This document shows, piece by piece, positions 6,928-16,278 of a DNA stretch of 64,000 bases. Origin of the DNA: Betaproteobacteria bacterium. Its GTDB lineage: Bacteria; Pseudomonadota; Gammaproteobacteria; Burkholderiales; Rhodocyclaceae. The position numbers and the translations under genes were made by a program. How positions within the stretch are numbered: position 1 is the first letter of the stretch; each line of letters opens with the position of its first letter. The DNA lies in the NCBI GenBank assembly GCA_009782565.1, contig WRIU01000011.1:17280-81279 (forward strand), given 5' to 3'. Under the pieces are notes generated by a model. The model saw only the letters and a program-made list of their open reading frames with translations, searched no databases and was not told where the DNA came from.

Positions 6928-7614
6928 TTGGCAAGGCTGCTGTCATCCCTTCTCGATACCTTGATATCGCCAGACTGTTGTTTGTGCGGGACTCCCGTTG
7001 GGAGCGGAAACGGGGGCATGCCCGTGTGCAGCGGTTGCGCGGGCGAATTGCCGCGCCATGACGCGCCGGCCTGCCCATGTTGCGCGCGCCCCACGCCGGA
7101 GGGGCAATTTTGCGGGCATTGCCTGCGCGACCCTCCGGCGTTTGACAGTACCCGCGCGTTATATGGCTACGTCTTCCCGGCGGATGCGCTGGTGCGCGCA
7201 TTCAAGTACCGTCATCGCCTGTCGCTGGTTCGGTTCTTTGTCGGCGCAGTGGGGAGTTTGCCGGAGGCCGATGTGGTCGTGCCCATGCCGCTGCATCCAA
7301 GACGTTTATCCGAGCGCGGTTTCAATCAGGCGCTGGAAATCGCCCGCCCACTGGCTCGTGCGGCCGGTTTGCCGTTGGAGCATGGAGGAGTCGCGCGCAA
7401 ACGTTACACGCCACCGCAGGCAATGCTCGACCGCGAGGCGAGGCTTGCCAACCCGCGCGGCGCGTTTGTCTGCCGCCGCCGGTTCGATGGCCTGCGCGTA
7501 ATGGCAATCGACGATGTGATGACCACTGGAGCCTCGCTCGATGCGCTTGCCCGTTGCCTCAAGGCAGCCGGAGCGGCGGCGGTACACAATTTCGTCCTTG
7601 CGCGCGCAGGGTGA
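6928..7614 (+). CDS. comF: ComF-family phosphoribosyltransferase-like protein
   Basis: ComF proteins combine an N-terminal zinc ribbon with a phosphoribosyltransferase fold and are linked to DNA uptake; their biochemical activity is unclear. Here CCLCG, CSGC, CPCCARP and FCGHC form the zinc ribbons within the first 70 residues. ERGFNQALEIARPLA and the PRPP-loop VMAIDDVMTTGAS lie in the second half. TTG 6928 is chosen because AGGA sits 7 bases upstream and the N-terminus then matches family length (228 residues). The frame is open back to 6871. The gene is divergent from bioB. Confidence 0.85.
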   Translation: MARLLSSLLDTLISPDCCLCGTPVGSGNGGMPVCSGCAGELPRHDAPACPCCARPTPEGQFCGHCLRDPPAFDSTRALYGYVFPADALVRAFKYRHRLSLVRFFVGAVGSLPEADVVVPMPLHPRRLSERGFNQALEIARPLARAAGLPLEHGGVARKRYTPPQAMLDREARLANPRGAFVCRRRFDGLRVMAIDDVMTTGASLDALARCLKAAGAAAVHNFVLARAG

Positions 7615-7664
7615 TGAGGCGCTTCAGGTAGAATGCGGGCTTTTCGGCGCAACTTACGTTCAAT

Positions 7665-8330
7665 ATGGAATTTATAGCTCAGTTTATCGACATCATCCTG
7701 CATCTGGATCAGCACTTGGGGGCATGGGTCGTTCAATATGGCATATGGATCTACGCCATATTGTTTTGCATCATTTTCGCGGAAACGGGGTTTGTCGTGA
7801 CGCCCTTCCTGCCGGGAGATTCCCTGTTGTTCGTGGCAGGGGCACTGGCGGCGATAGGCATGGCGGAGGCCGAGGGCGGCATGAATATCGGCTGGCTGCT
7901 GGCGGCGGTTTCCTCGGCGGCGATATTGGGCAACATGGTGAATTACCAGATAGGCCGTTTCCTCGGGCCAAAGGTGTTCCAATGGGAAGGTTCCCGCTTT
8001 TTCAACAAAAAGGCGCTTTTGAAAACGCATGCCTTCTACGAGCGGCATGGCGGCAAAACTTTGGTCATTTCCCGTTTTTTACCGATTTTCCGCACCTTCG
8101 CGCCGTTCGTGGCAGGCGTAGGCGCAATGGACTATCCCCGGTTTTTCCTGTTCAACCTGGCGGGGGGGTTAGGATGGTGTTTTTCGCTCACGCTGGCAGG
8201 GTACTGGTTCGGCAATCGGCCGTGGGTAAGACAGAATCTTTCCCTGCTGATCGTTGGGATCATTCTCGTTTCCCTGCTGCCGATGCTGATTGCGTGGCTG
8301 ATGCGGGACAAGGAAGGGGAACAAGCATAG
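7665..8330 (+). CDS. DedA-family inner-membrane protein
   Basis: DedA/VTT-fold proteins are integral membrane proteins implicated in phospholipid recycling and membrane homeostasis. The 221-residue sequence shows the family signatures FVVTPFLPGDSLLF and SRFLPIFRTFAPFVAGVG, the latter with the conserved arginines. Several hydrophobic segments and a C-terminal membrane helix (LSLLIVGIILVSLLPMLIAWL) are also present. It stands 50 bases after comF, but the pair has no obvious functional link. Confidence 0.9.
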   Translation: MEFIAQFIDIILHLDQHLGAWVVQYGIWIYAILFCIIFAETGFVVTPFLPGDSLLFVAGALAAIGMAEAEGGMNIGWLLAAVSSAAILGNMVNYQIGRFLGPKVFQWEGSRFFNKKALLKTHAFYERHGGKTLVISRFLPIFRTFAPFVAGVGAMDYPRFFLFNLAGGLGWCFSLTLAGYWFGNRPWVRQNLSLLIVGIILVSLLPMLIAWLMRDKEGEQA

Positions 8331-8391
8331 GCTGATGCCGTGCAATCTGTTTTTTTGAGCATTCATTTTTTAATCCACTGGCGCGACTGCA

Positions 8392-9924
8392 ATGTTTCTC
8401 AAAGTTCTGATAATGGCGGCGTTCATCGCCGTGACGGTCTATATCGGCTTCTATGCCCGCAAGCATGCGCGGGATGTCGAGGGCTTCGTGCTCGGCGGGC
8501 GCAAGGTCGGGGCGTGGTTTTCCGCGTTTGCTTACGGCACCACGTATTTTTCGGCAGTGGTCTTCATCGGTTACGCTGGGCAGTTCGGCTGGAAATACGG
8601 CATGGCGGCGTTCTGGATCGGACTGGGCAACGCGTTTATCGGCAGCCTGCTGGTCTGGTATGTGCTCGGGGCGCGAACGCGGGCAATGACGCATCACCTG
8701 CGGGCGCACACCATGCCGGAATTCTTCGGCGCGCGCTTTTCAAGCCCGAGCCTACGCATTGCCGCCGCCGCGATCATTTTCATTTTTTTGATTCCCTATA
8801 CGGCCAGTGTCTATAACGGCTTGTCGAGGCTCTTCGACATGGCGTTCGGCGTACCTTACGAATGGTGCATCGTGGTCATGGCGATACTGACCTGTGTCTA
8901 CGTGGTCATGGGCGGCTACATGGCAACCGTCATCAACGATCTGGTGCAGGGCTGCGTCATGCTGTTCGGCATCGTTGCCGTCATCGCCACAGTCCTGATG
9001 AAGCACGGCGGTTTCACGCAGGCGATGCTGACGCTCTCGCAGGTGCCGAGCGACGCACCGGGCATGGAGCAGATGCAGGGAGCCTACGTTTCGATCTTCG
9101 GGCCTAACCTGCTCGATCTCGTGGGCGTGCTCGTGCTGACTTCACTGGGCACATGGGGACTGCCGCAGATGGTGCAGAGGTTCTATGCAATCAAAAGCAC
9201 CGACGCAATCAAGCGCGGAGCCATCATTTCGACCCTGTTCGCGGTAGTGGTGGCGGGAGGCAGTTATTTTCTGGGCGGGTTTGGCCGGCTGGCTGCGGAC
9301 AGTATCGCGCTTTCGCCCAGCGGCGCACCCGTCTACGATTCGATCATTCCAACCATGCTCATGGATATGCCGGATTTGCTCATGGGGCTGATCGTGGTGC
9401 TGGTGTTGAGCGCCTCGATGTCGACCTTGAGCGCGCTGGTGCTGACTTCGAGTTCCACGCTGACGCTGGATTTTCTCAAGGGCAATTTCATCCGGGAAAT
9501 GAACACCAGGAACCAAGTTACGGTTATCCGGCTGCTCATCGTCGTTTTTGTGCTCATTTCGATGGTAATCGCGCTCGTTCAGTACAATTCGCCGATGATA
9601 TTCATCGCGCAACTCATGGGGATCAGTTGGGGGGCGCTTGCGGGTTCGTTCCTCGCGCCTTTCCTCTACGGGCTTTACTGGCAGCGCACGACCACGGCAA
9701 GCGTGTGGGCATGCTTCATCTTTGCGGTCGGTTTGGTGTGCGGGAACTTGATGCTTGGCAACGTAATCTCGCCCATCAACGCGGGCGCGCTGGCGATGCT
9801 CGCGGGGCTGGTGATCGTGCCGGTGGTCAGTTGGCTCACGCCGCGCCCGGATGCCGAGCGGACGAGCGCGCTCTTCAGGGAGTCGTACCTGAACCTGCAC
9901 GATATAAAGATCGACGCGGACTGA
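8392..9924 (+). CDS. Sodium:solute symporter (SSS family)
   Basis: A 510-residue polytopic transporter of the PutP/PanF superfamily. Features include an N-terminal YIGFYARKHARDVEGFVLGGRKVGA-type segment, the conserved GGYMATVINDLVQG region and the sodium-site region VVLVLSASMSTLSALVLTSSS. About 13 hydrophobic segments are visible. Substrate cannot be read from the sequence. It stands alone between dedA and the oppositely oriented HDOD gene, whose stop is 6 bases from its own, so the two are convergent. Confidence 0.88.
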   Translation: MFLKVLIMAAFIAVTVYIGFYARKHARDVEGFVLGGRKVGAWFSAFAYGTTYFSAVVFIGYAGQFGWKYGMAAFWIGLGNAFIGSLLVWYVLGARTRAMTHHLRAHTMPEFFGARFSSPSLRIAAAAIIFIFLIPYTASVYNGLSRLFDMAFGVPYEWCIVVMAILTCVYVVMGGYMATVINDLVQGCVMLFGIVAVIATVLMKHGGFTQAMLTLSQVPSDAPGMEQMQGAYVSIFGPNLLDLVGVLVLTSLGTWGLPQMVQRFYAIKSTDAIKRGAIISTLFAVVVAGGSYFLGGFGRLAADSIALSPSGAPVYDSIIPTMLMDMPDLLMGLIVVLVLSASMSTLSALVLTSSSTLTLDFLKGNFIREMNTRNQVTVIRLLIVVFVLISMVIALVQYNSPMIFIAQLMGISWGALAGSFLAPFLYGLYWQRTTTASVWACFIFAVGLVCGNLMLGNVISPINAGALAMLAGLVIVPVVSWLTPRPDAERTSALFRESYLNLHDIKIDAD

Positions 9925-9930
9925 TTCGGG

Positions 9931-10788
9931 CTATCCGTGTTCTTCGTGGTGTGCCAGGGCTTCGTCGAACTGGTAAATCAGATCGTCGGCGATGTCGTCC
10001 AGGTCTGAGGCGGCATAGCCCAGGCAAACGGAGACGGCTTCGCGCGCCCGCATCCATTCCGCGTCCTGCACCGTGCGAAGGTGGGTGCTTGCGGCATACT
10101 CGGCCATTACGTTGATGGCGATCAGGCGATGCGCTTCACTATTGATGTGTCGCGGGTCTTCGAGTTGGGCGTAGTCATGATGACAAAGAATGCCTTGGGT
10201 GATCGCATCCGCCAAACCCCAGGCGCGCGCGAGGTAATAGCCGATGATCGCATGGCTGGTTTCAAAGGCTTCTTCTTCGACGTCGGTGAATATCCGTTTG
10301 GTGTCCTTGTTGGCTTCGCGCAGGACGCCCTTGTATTCCGGATAGCGTTGCGTGAGCAAGGGAATGCCACAATCGTGAAACAGCCCGAAGGTATAGGCGG
10401 TATCCGGGTTGACCCGGCCTACAATGGAAGCCAGGCGTTTCCCGGCTATGGCGGTATAACGGGAGTTGTCCCAAAAACGGTCGAGCGAAACGTTGTTGCC
10501 GTTGATGGAGTCTTGCAGGAGGGCTTCCCGCACCAGGTTGGTCAGGGAATCGTAACCAAGCGTATCGATCGCGTCCGAGATGGAAGAGATACGGCAGCCA
10601 TTGCCGAGGAGCGGAGAATTGGCCATGCGGATAACGATGGCGGAAATCCCCGCGTCCTGGCTGACGAGTCCGGCGATCTTTTTGCTGTTGGTGGGCGTAC
10701 TCTTCAGTTCGTCCATCAACTGAGTGAGAGTAGTCGGGCAAGCCGGGATGCTAACTCCGCGCAGAACCCTGTTTTCGATCTCGTTCAT
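9931..10788 (-). CDS. HDOD-domain signalling protein
   Basis: HDOD domains are HD-like folds found in regulatory proteins, usually without proven enzymatic activity. The 285-residue protein carries the domain start RGVSIPACPTTLTQLMDEL, the block ISDAIDTLGYDSLTNLVREALL, and FGLFHDCGIPLL near the HD-equivalent position. HAIIGYYLARAWGLADAI completes the pattern. No second domain is evident. ATG 10788 is preferred over the upstream TTG at 10818, though neither has a strong ribosome-binding site. It is divergent from the mscS gene. Confidence 0.85.
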   Translation of the reverse strand: MNEIENRVLRGVSIPACPTTLTQLMDELKSTPTNSKKIAGLVSQDAGISAIVIRMANSPLLGNGCRISSISDAIDTLGYDSLTNLVREALLQDSINGNNVSLDRFWDNSRYTAIAGKRLASIVGRVNPDTAYTFGLFHDCGIPLLTQRYPEYKGVLREANKDTKRIFTDVEEEAFETSHAIIGYYLARAWGLADAITQGILCHHDYAQLEDPRHINSEAHRLIAINVMAEYAASTHLRTVQDAEWMRAREAVSVCLGYAASDLDDIADDLIYQFDEALAHHEEHG

Positions 10789-10983
10789 GTTGTAGAAATT
10801 TTTGTTTGCGCTCAACAAAACGGATTGGCAAAGTCTAGTGCGCGCTTACCGCGCATGCCGAGCACAATGTCGCATTCAGGAAAGGAATCCCTTATAAAAG
10901 AAGTATTTGTGTCAATATGAATAAAAAGACATGGAACGGCTGTTTTCACCCTTACCCGCATCGCCTGATCGGAGGCATGAATC

Positions 10984-12075
10984 ATGGAATGGCTTGAATC
11001 CTGGCTTGAGCGGCTCGCCGGTGGAGATACCATGACGCTGTTTTCCCTGCACGCGCTGCTGGTCGTGCTTGCCATCGTGATTTTCAACGCCGTGACGCAC
11101 CGAGTGCTGGCCCGGTTCGGCAAGGCGGCTCATAAGGCGGGCACCTTCTGGGAACTGGCCTTGGCGGCGTCTGCCAAGCGTCCGCTATCCATATTGGCCT
11201 GGGTGGTCGGCATCTCGTTTGTCGGCCAGATGGCACAGGAGCAAACGGATGCCGCCATTCTCGCGTTTATCCATCCCGTGCGCGTCATCGGAGTCATCGT
11301 TTGCCTGGGCTGGTTCCTGACGGGATTCATCGGCAACGTGAAAGACGCGATCATCCAGCGGCGGACCGCGCGCGGCGCGGAAGTCGACCGGACGACAGCC
11401 GAAGCGATTGCCCAGCTTTTACGAATCACGGCATGGATCACGACATTTCTGGTCATCCTGCAAAGTTTGGGATTTTCGATCGAGGGGGTATTGGCGTTCG
11501 GCGGCATCGGCGGGATTGCCATCGGTTTTGCCGCCAAGGACTTGCTGGCCAATTTCTTCGGCAGCCTGATGATCTATTTCGACCGCCCGTTTGCCGTCGG
11601 CGAGTGGATACGTTCGCCGGACAAGCAGATTGAAGGCACGGTCGAAGACATCGGCTGGCGCCTGACCCGCATCCGCACTTTCGATAAGCGCCCCCTGTAT
11701 GTGCCCAACTCGATATTTACAACCATCACGGTCGAGAACCCATCGCGAATGAGCCACCGCCGCATCAATGAAACCATCGGCCTGCGCTACGACGACATCG
11801 GCAAGATCAAGGCCATCGTCGGGGACATCCAGGCCATGATGCGCGCGCACCCGGAAATCGACCAGAAGCAACCCGTGGTCGTGAATTTCGATAAGTTCAA
11901 CGATTGTTCGCTCGACATCGTGGTGCGCGCACTCAGCCATGTGACGGCAGGCGCGGAATTCCAGCGGGCCAAGGAAGGCATCCTGCTGAATATCGCCGAC
12001 ATCATCAATCGTCATGGCGCGGAAATCGCATTCCCGACGCGCGTCAACCTTACCCGTCCCCTGCCGCCTGTATAG
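10984..12075 (+). CDS. MscS-family mechanosensitive channel
   Basis: A 363-residue small-conductance mechanosensitive channel homologue that would release solutes on osmotic downshock. Four to five hydrophobic segments fill the first 190 residues. The pore-lining helix region is VLAFGGIGGIAIGFAAKDLLAN followed by FFGSLMIYFDRPFAVGEWI. The beta domain (GTVEDIGWRLTRIRTFDKRPLYVPNS) is diagnostic of MscS. GGAGG lies upstream of ATG 10984. Convergent with hemB, with a shared terminator at 12121-12143. Confidence 0.93.
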   Translation: MEWLESWLERLAGGDTMTLFSLHALLVVLAIVIFNAVTHRVLARFGKAAHKAGTFWELALAASAKRPLSILAWVVGISFVGQMAQEQTDAAILAFIHPVRVIGVIVCLGWFLTGFIGNVKDAIIQRRTARGAEVDRTTAEAIAQLLRITAWITTFLVILQSLGFSIEGVLAFGGIGGIAIGFAAKDLLANFFGSLMIYFDRPFAVGEWIRSPDKQIEGTVEDIGWRLTRIRTFDKRPLYVPNSIFTTITVENPSRMSHRRINETIGLRYDDIGKIKAIVGDIQAMMRAHPEIDQKQPVVVNFDKFNDCSLDIVVRALSHVTAGAEFQRAKEGILLNIADIINRHGAEIAFPTRVNLTRPLPPV

Positions 12076-12120
12076 CCGCAACGCTCGCCACGCTTTTTCC
12101 TCTCCCGCAAGAGGGGAGTT

Positions 12121-12143
12121 GCGGGCGGCATTTTGCCGCCCGC
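12121..12143. terminator. Bidirectional-looking hairpin between mscS and hemB
   Basis: A perfect 9-bp GC stem (GCGGGCGGC at 12121-12129, GCCGCCCGC at 12135-12143) with an ATTTT loop is followed by TTT on the plus strand. It sits between two convergent genes. A CCTCTCCCGCAAGAGGGGAG hairpin of the dispersed family lies just upstream near 12099. Confidence 0.65.
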
Positions 12144-12174
12144 TTTCACTGCACAGGATTAAACAGAAACTGCT

Positions 12175-13257
<1,083 letters not shown>

Positions 13258-13306
13258 TTAGATCGTACCCGCATACGGGATGCCAAGCGCCCTTATTCAC
13301 AGTCTG

Positions 13307-13312
13307 TATAAT
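13307..13312 (+). promoter_or_regulatory. Possible -10 element for moeB
   Basis: A perfect TATAAT lies 60 bases before the moeB start. No good -35 hexamer is seen 16-18 bases upstream, so this is tentative. Confidence 0.35.
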
Positions 13313-13371
13313 CTATCGCACCCCATCGAGGATTTCAGCATTTCATTATTCCACTATTTTCTCATTACATC

Positions 13372-14130
13372 GTGGACGACTCCCAACTACGCCGTTACAG
13401 CCGCCACATTCTGCTCGATGAGCTAGGCATCGCGGGGCAGGAACGCATCCTGCAAAGCCACGCGCTCGTCATCGGCGCGGGCGGCCTGGGTTCCCCCGCT
13501 GCGCTGTACCTGGCTTCCGCTGGGGTCGGCACACTGACGCTGGCCGATGGCGACACGGTCGACGCAAGCAACCTGCAACGCCAAATCCTGCATACGGAAG
13601 CGCGGATCGGTCAGGCCAAGGCAAGCTCCGGCGCGCAATCGCTGGCACAGATCAACGCTACCGTGCGGGTCGTCCCGCTCCATGAGCGGCTGGAAAGCGA
13701 AGCGCTGGAAGCCCATGTGGCAGCCGCCGATGTGGTGCTCGACTGTTCCGACAATTTCACCACGCGCTATGCGATCAACCGCGCCTGCGTCCGGAGCCGG
13801 ACGCCGCTCGTCTCCGGCGCGGCAGTGCGCTTCGGCGGGCAAGTGAGCGTTTTCGACTTTTCGCGCCCGGACTCTCCCTGCTACCACTGCCTGTTCCCGG
13901 ATGGCCAGCCTGTGGCGGAAGAACGCTGTGCCGTCACCGGCGTATTCGCACCCCTCACCGGCGTCGTCGGCAGCCTGCAAGCGGCGGAGGCCCTGAAACT
14001 GCTCGCCAACATCGGTACGCTGCTCACCGGGCGGCTGTTGCTGATCGACGTCCTCTCCCAGACCTTCCGTACCGTCACTTTTGGCAAAGACCCGGCTTGC
14101 CCGGCCTGCAGTAACGAAACCACATATTGA
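13372..14130 (+). CDS. moeB: Molybdopterin-synthase adenylyltransferase MoeB (ThiF/HesA family)
   Basis: MoeB adenylates the C-terminal glycine of MoaD so that it can be sulfurated. The 252-residue protein begins DDSQLRRYSRHILLDELGI, then the nucleotide-binding GAGGLGSPAALYLASAGVG and the conserved DCSDNFTTRYAIN. The zinc-binding cysteine pairs are CYHC and CPAC. The start is GTG 13372, where the protein begins like other MoeB sequences. ThiF is the alternative in this family, but the surrounding moa, mod and nap genes support MoeB. It heads the molybdenum region but is separate from moaACDE. Confidence 0.85.
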   Translation: MDDSQLRRYSRHILLDELGIAGQERILQSHALVIGAGGLGSPAALYLASAGVGTLTLADGDTVDASNLQRQILHTEARIGQAKASSGAQSLAQINATVRVVPLHERLESEALEAHVAAADVVLDCSDNFTTRYAINRACVRSRTPLVSGAAVRFGGQVSVFDFSRPDSPCYHCLFPDGQPVAEERCAVTGVFAPLTGVVGSLQAAEALKLLANIGTLLTGRLLLIDVLSQTFRTVTFGKDPACPACSNETTY

Positions 14131-14232
14131 CTTTCAAGCTTGCAATCTGTCCCATCATTAAGTTAATAAGGCAGTTTGTTATGATTTGAATCGCCTCTGC
14201 CGAAAGATTTGGGATTCCTCGATGTAATTAAA

Positions 14233-14264
14233 AAGAGGATGCTGAGTTAAGAGGATGCTGAGTT
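14233..14264 (+). repeat. Tandem 16-bp duplication at the modB start
   Basis: AAGAGGATGCTGAGTT occurs at 14233-14248 and again at 14249-14264. Each copy carries a ribosome-binding-like AAGAGG and an ATG. The first copy opens a micro-frame ATG CTG AGT TAA (14239-14250), the second can start modB at 14255. The arrangement could modulate modB translation. Confidence 0.7.
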
Positions 14265-14953
14265 CGTCTGATCGAATAATGGATAGTTCCAGCCTCACGG
14301 CCATTTGGCTCACCTGCAAACTGGCAACGCTGACAACCGCGCTCCTGCTTCTGATCGGGACGCCTATCGCTTGGTGGCTGGCCAATACCCGATCGCGCCT
14401 GAAAGGGCCGGTGGGCGCGCTAGTCGCCCTTCCGCTGGTGTTGCCGCCCACAGTGCTCGGGTTCTACCTCTTGGTCGCGTTCGGGCCACACGGTTTCATT
14501 GGGCGGGCGATGGACGCGCTGAATCTGCAACGGCTCCCCTTCACCTTTGCCGGACTGGTGGTAGCTTCCGTCCTGTATTCGCTCCCATTCGTGGTGCAAC
14601 CCATCCAGAACGCGTTCGAGGCCATCGGCAAACGCCCGCTGGAGGCGGCAGCCAGTTTGCGGGCATCTCCCCTTGACGCGTTTTTCAGCGTCGCCCTGCC
14701 GCTGGCCCGCCCAGGCTTCGTGACCGCCGCCGTCCTGGGCTTCGCGCACACGGTGGGCGAATTCGGCGTGGTGCTGATGATCGGCGGCAACATTCCCGGC
14801 AAAACCCAGGTGCTGTCGGTCAAGATTTTCGACTACGTGGAAAACACCAACTACACGCAGGCGCACTGGCTGGCTGGCGGCATGGTGTTTTTCAGCTTCA
14901 TCGTCCTGCTGCTGCTCTACAGCCGCCGCAAACAGGTAGGCTGGAACTGGTGA
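14255..14953 (+). CDS. modB: Molybdate ABC transporter permease ModB
   Basis: ModB is the membrane channel of the molybdate importer. The 232-residue protein has five or six hydrophobic helices, the early [18 protein letters not shown] block, and the permease coupling loop [47 protein letters not shown] is also typical of ModB. The start may be ATG 14255 (within the tandem duplication) or ATG 14279. Its stop overlaps the modC start (ATGA). No modA binding-protein gene precedes it, so the binding protein must be encoded elsewhere. Confidence 0.92.
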   Translation: MLSSSDRIMDSSSLTAIWLTCKLATLTTALLLLIGTPIAWWLANTRSRLKGPVGALVALPLVLPPTVLGFYLLVAFGPHGFIGRAMDALNLQRLPFTFAGLVVASVLYSLPFVVQPIQNAFEAIGKRPLEAAASLRASPLDAFFSVALPLARPGFVTAAVLGFAHTVGEFGVVLMIGGNIPGKTQVLSVKIFDYVENTNYTQAHWLAGGMVFFSFIVLLLLYSRRKQVGWNW

Positions 14954-16017
14954 TGATCGGGCGTTTCCATATCGGCTACCCCGGCTTCACGCTGGACGTC
15001 GACCTGTCCGTGCCGGAGGCAGGCATCACGGCGCTGTTCGGTCCGTCCGGCTCCGGCAAAACTACGATCCTGCGCTGCATGGCCGGGCTGGAACGATCAA
15101 GGGAAGGCTTTTTGTCCGTTGCGGGCGAGGTGTGGCAGGACGAACGGCGCGGTATTTTCCTGCCTACCCACAAACGCCCGCTGGGGCTGGTGTTCCAGGA
15201 AGCAAGCCTTTTCCCTCACCTGTCCGTCCGGGAAAACCTCCGATACGGCATGAAGCGGGCGGGCAACGGCGAAGGGTTCGAAGCCATGCTCGACCTGCTG
15301 GGCATCCGCCCCCTCCTCGACCGCGCCCCCGGCAGCCTTTCCGGCGGCGAGCGGCAGCGGGTCGCCATCGCGCGCGCGCTCCTTACTCGCCCACGGCTGC
15401 TACTGATGGACGAACCGCTCGCCGCGCTCGATATGAAGCGTAAGCTGGAAATCCTGCCCTATCTCGAAAAACTGCGCGACGAGCTTTCCATCCCCGTGCT
15501 CTATGTCAGCCATTCCCTGGATGAAGTGGCACGGCTCGCCGACCAACTCGTGCTCATCGAAAACGGCCATGTCACGGCAAACGGGTCACTCACGGACATC
15601 CTGTCGCGGCCCGACCTCGCCGCCGCTTTCGCCGGGGAAACCGGCGCGGTGCTGGAAACGACAGTGGCCGAGCGCGAGGCGGATGGCCTCACACGGCTGG
15701 AATTCCCCGGCGGAAAACTCTACATCGCCGGGGACGCGCACGCACCCGGAAACCGTTTGCGCTGCCGCATTCACGCCAGCGACGTCAGCCTCTCCTTGAG
15801 CGCGCACACGGACACCAGCATCCTGAATACCCTGCCCGCCACGGTCGCCGCCATCGTCAACGCCGATACGCCCGGACATGTGCTCGTACAACTGCAACTC
15901 ATGAATGGAGAAACCCTACTGCTGGCGCGCGTCACCGAACGATCCCGGCAGGCACTGGCTATCACGCCCGGACTCCCCGTCATTGCACAGGTAAAATCCG
16001 TGGCAATTCTGCGCTGA
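14950..16017 (+). CDS. modC: Molybdate ABC transporter ATP-binding protein ModC
   Basis: ModC energises molybdate import. The 355-residue protein has Walker [10 protein letters not shown], the signature [17 protein letters not shown], Walker [13 protein letters not shown] and a switch histidine in [12 protein letters not shown]-terminal molybdate-binding TOBE/Mop domain follows from about residue 290. Start ATG 14950 overlaps the modB stop by four bases, indicating translational coupling. It supplies molybdate for the Nap cofactor genes downstream. Confidence 0.95.
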   Translation: MMIGRFHIGYPGFTLDVDLSVPEAGITALFGPSGSGKTTILRCMAGLERSREGFLSVAGEVWQDERRGIFLPTHKRPLGLVFQEASLFPHLSVRENLRYGMKRAGNGEGFEAMLDLLGIRPLLDRAPGSLSGGERQRVAIARALLTRPRLLLMDEPLAALDMKRKLEILPYLEKLRDELSIPVLYVSHSLDEVARLADQLVLIENGHVTANGSLTDILSRPDLAAAFAGETGAVLETTVAEREADGLTRLEFPGGKLYIAGDAHAPGNRLRCRIHASDVSLSLSAHTDTSILNTLPATVAAIVNADTPGHVLVQLQLMNGETLLLARVTERSRQALAITPGLPVIAQVKSVAILR

Positions 16018-16220
16018 TTTTCAATCACGTATGAACAGAAACTTTTCTCGCGCCTAAAATTACCAACGGAAAATCTGTGTTATTTGTCCGCAAAAACTCA
16101 CAAACTCAATAAATTAGTTGTACGATTTTCCGGAAGAGGATTTTGAGCCGATGATACTCTTAGAAGGTAGCGCATAGCGTCGTCGGCAAACGTAGCATAA
16201 AAATACCGTCGAGCTTTCGG

Positions 16221-16245
16221 GCAAGGTATGTGGCGCAAGGTATGT
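16221..16245 (+). repeat. Direct repeat GCAAGGTATGT upstream of the sensor kinase
   Basis: GCAAGGTATGT occurs at 16221-16231 and 16235-16245, 14 bases apart start to start, about 35 bases before the kinase start. It may be a paired regulator site or a chance duplication. The rest of 16018-16278 shows no gene. Confidence 0.35.
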
Positions 16246-16278
16246 AGCATTTGACACCTCTTTATATGGAGCATTCAA

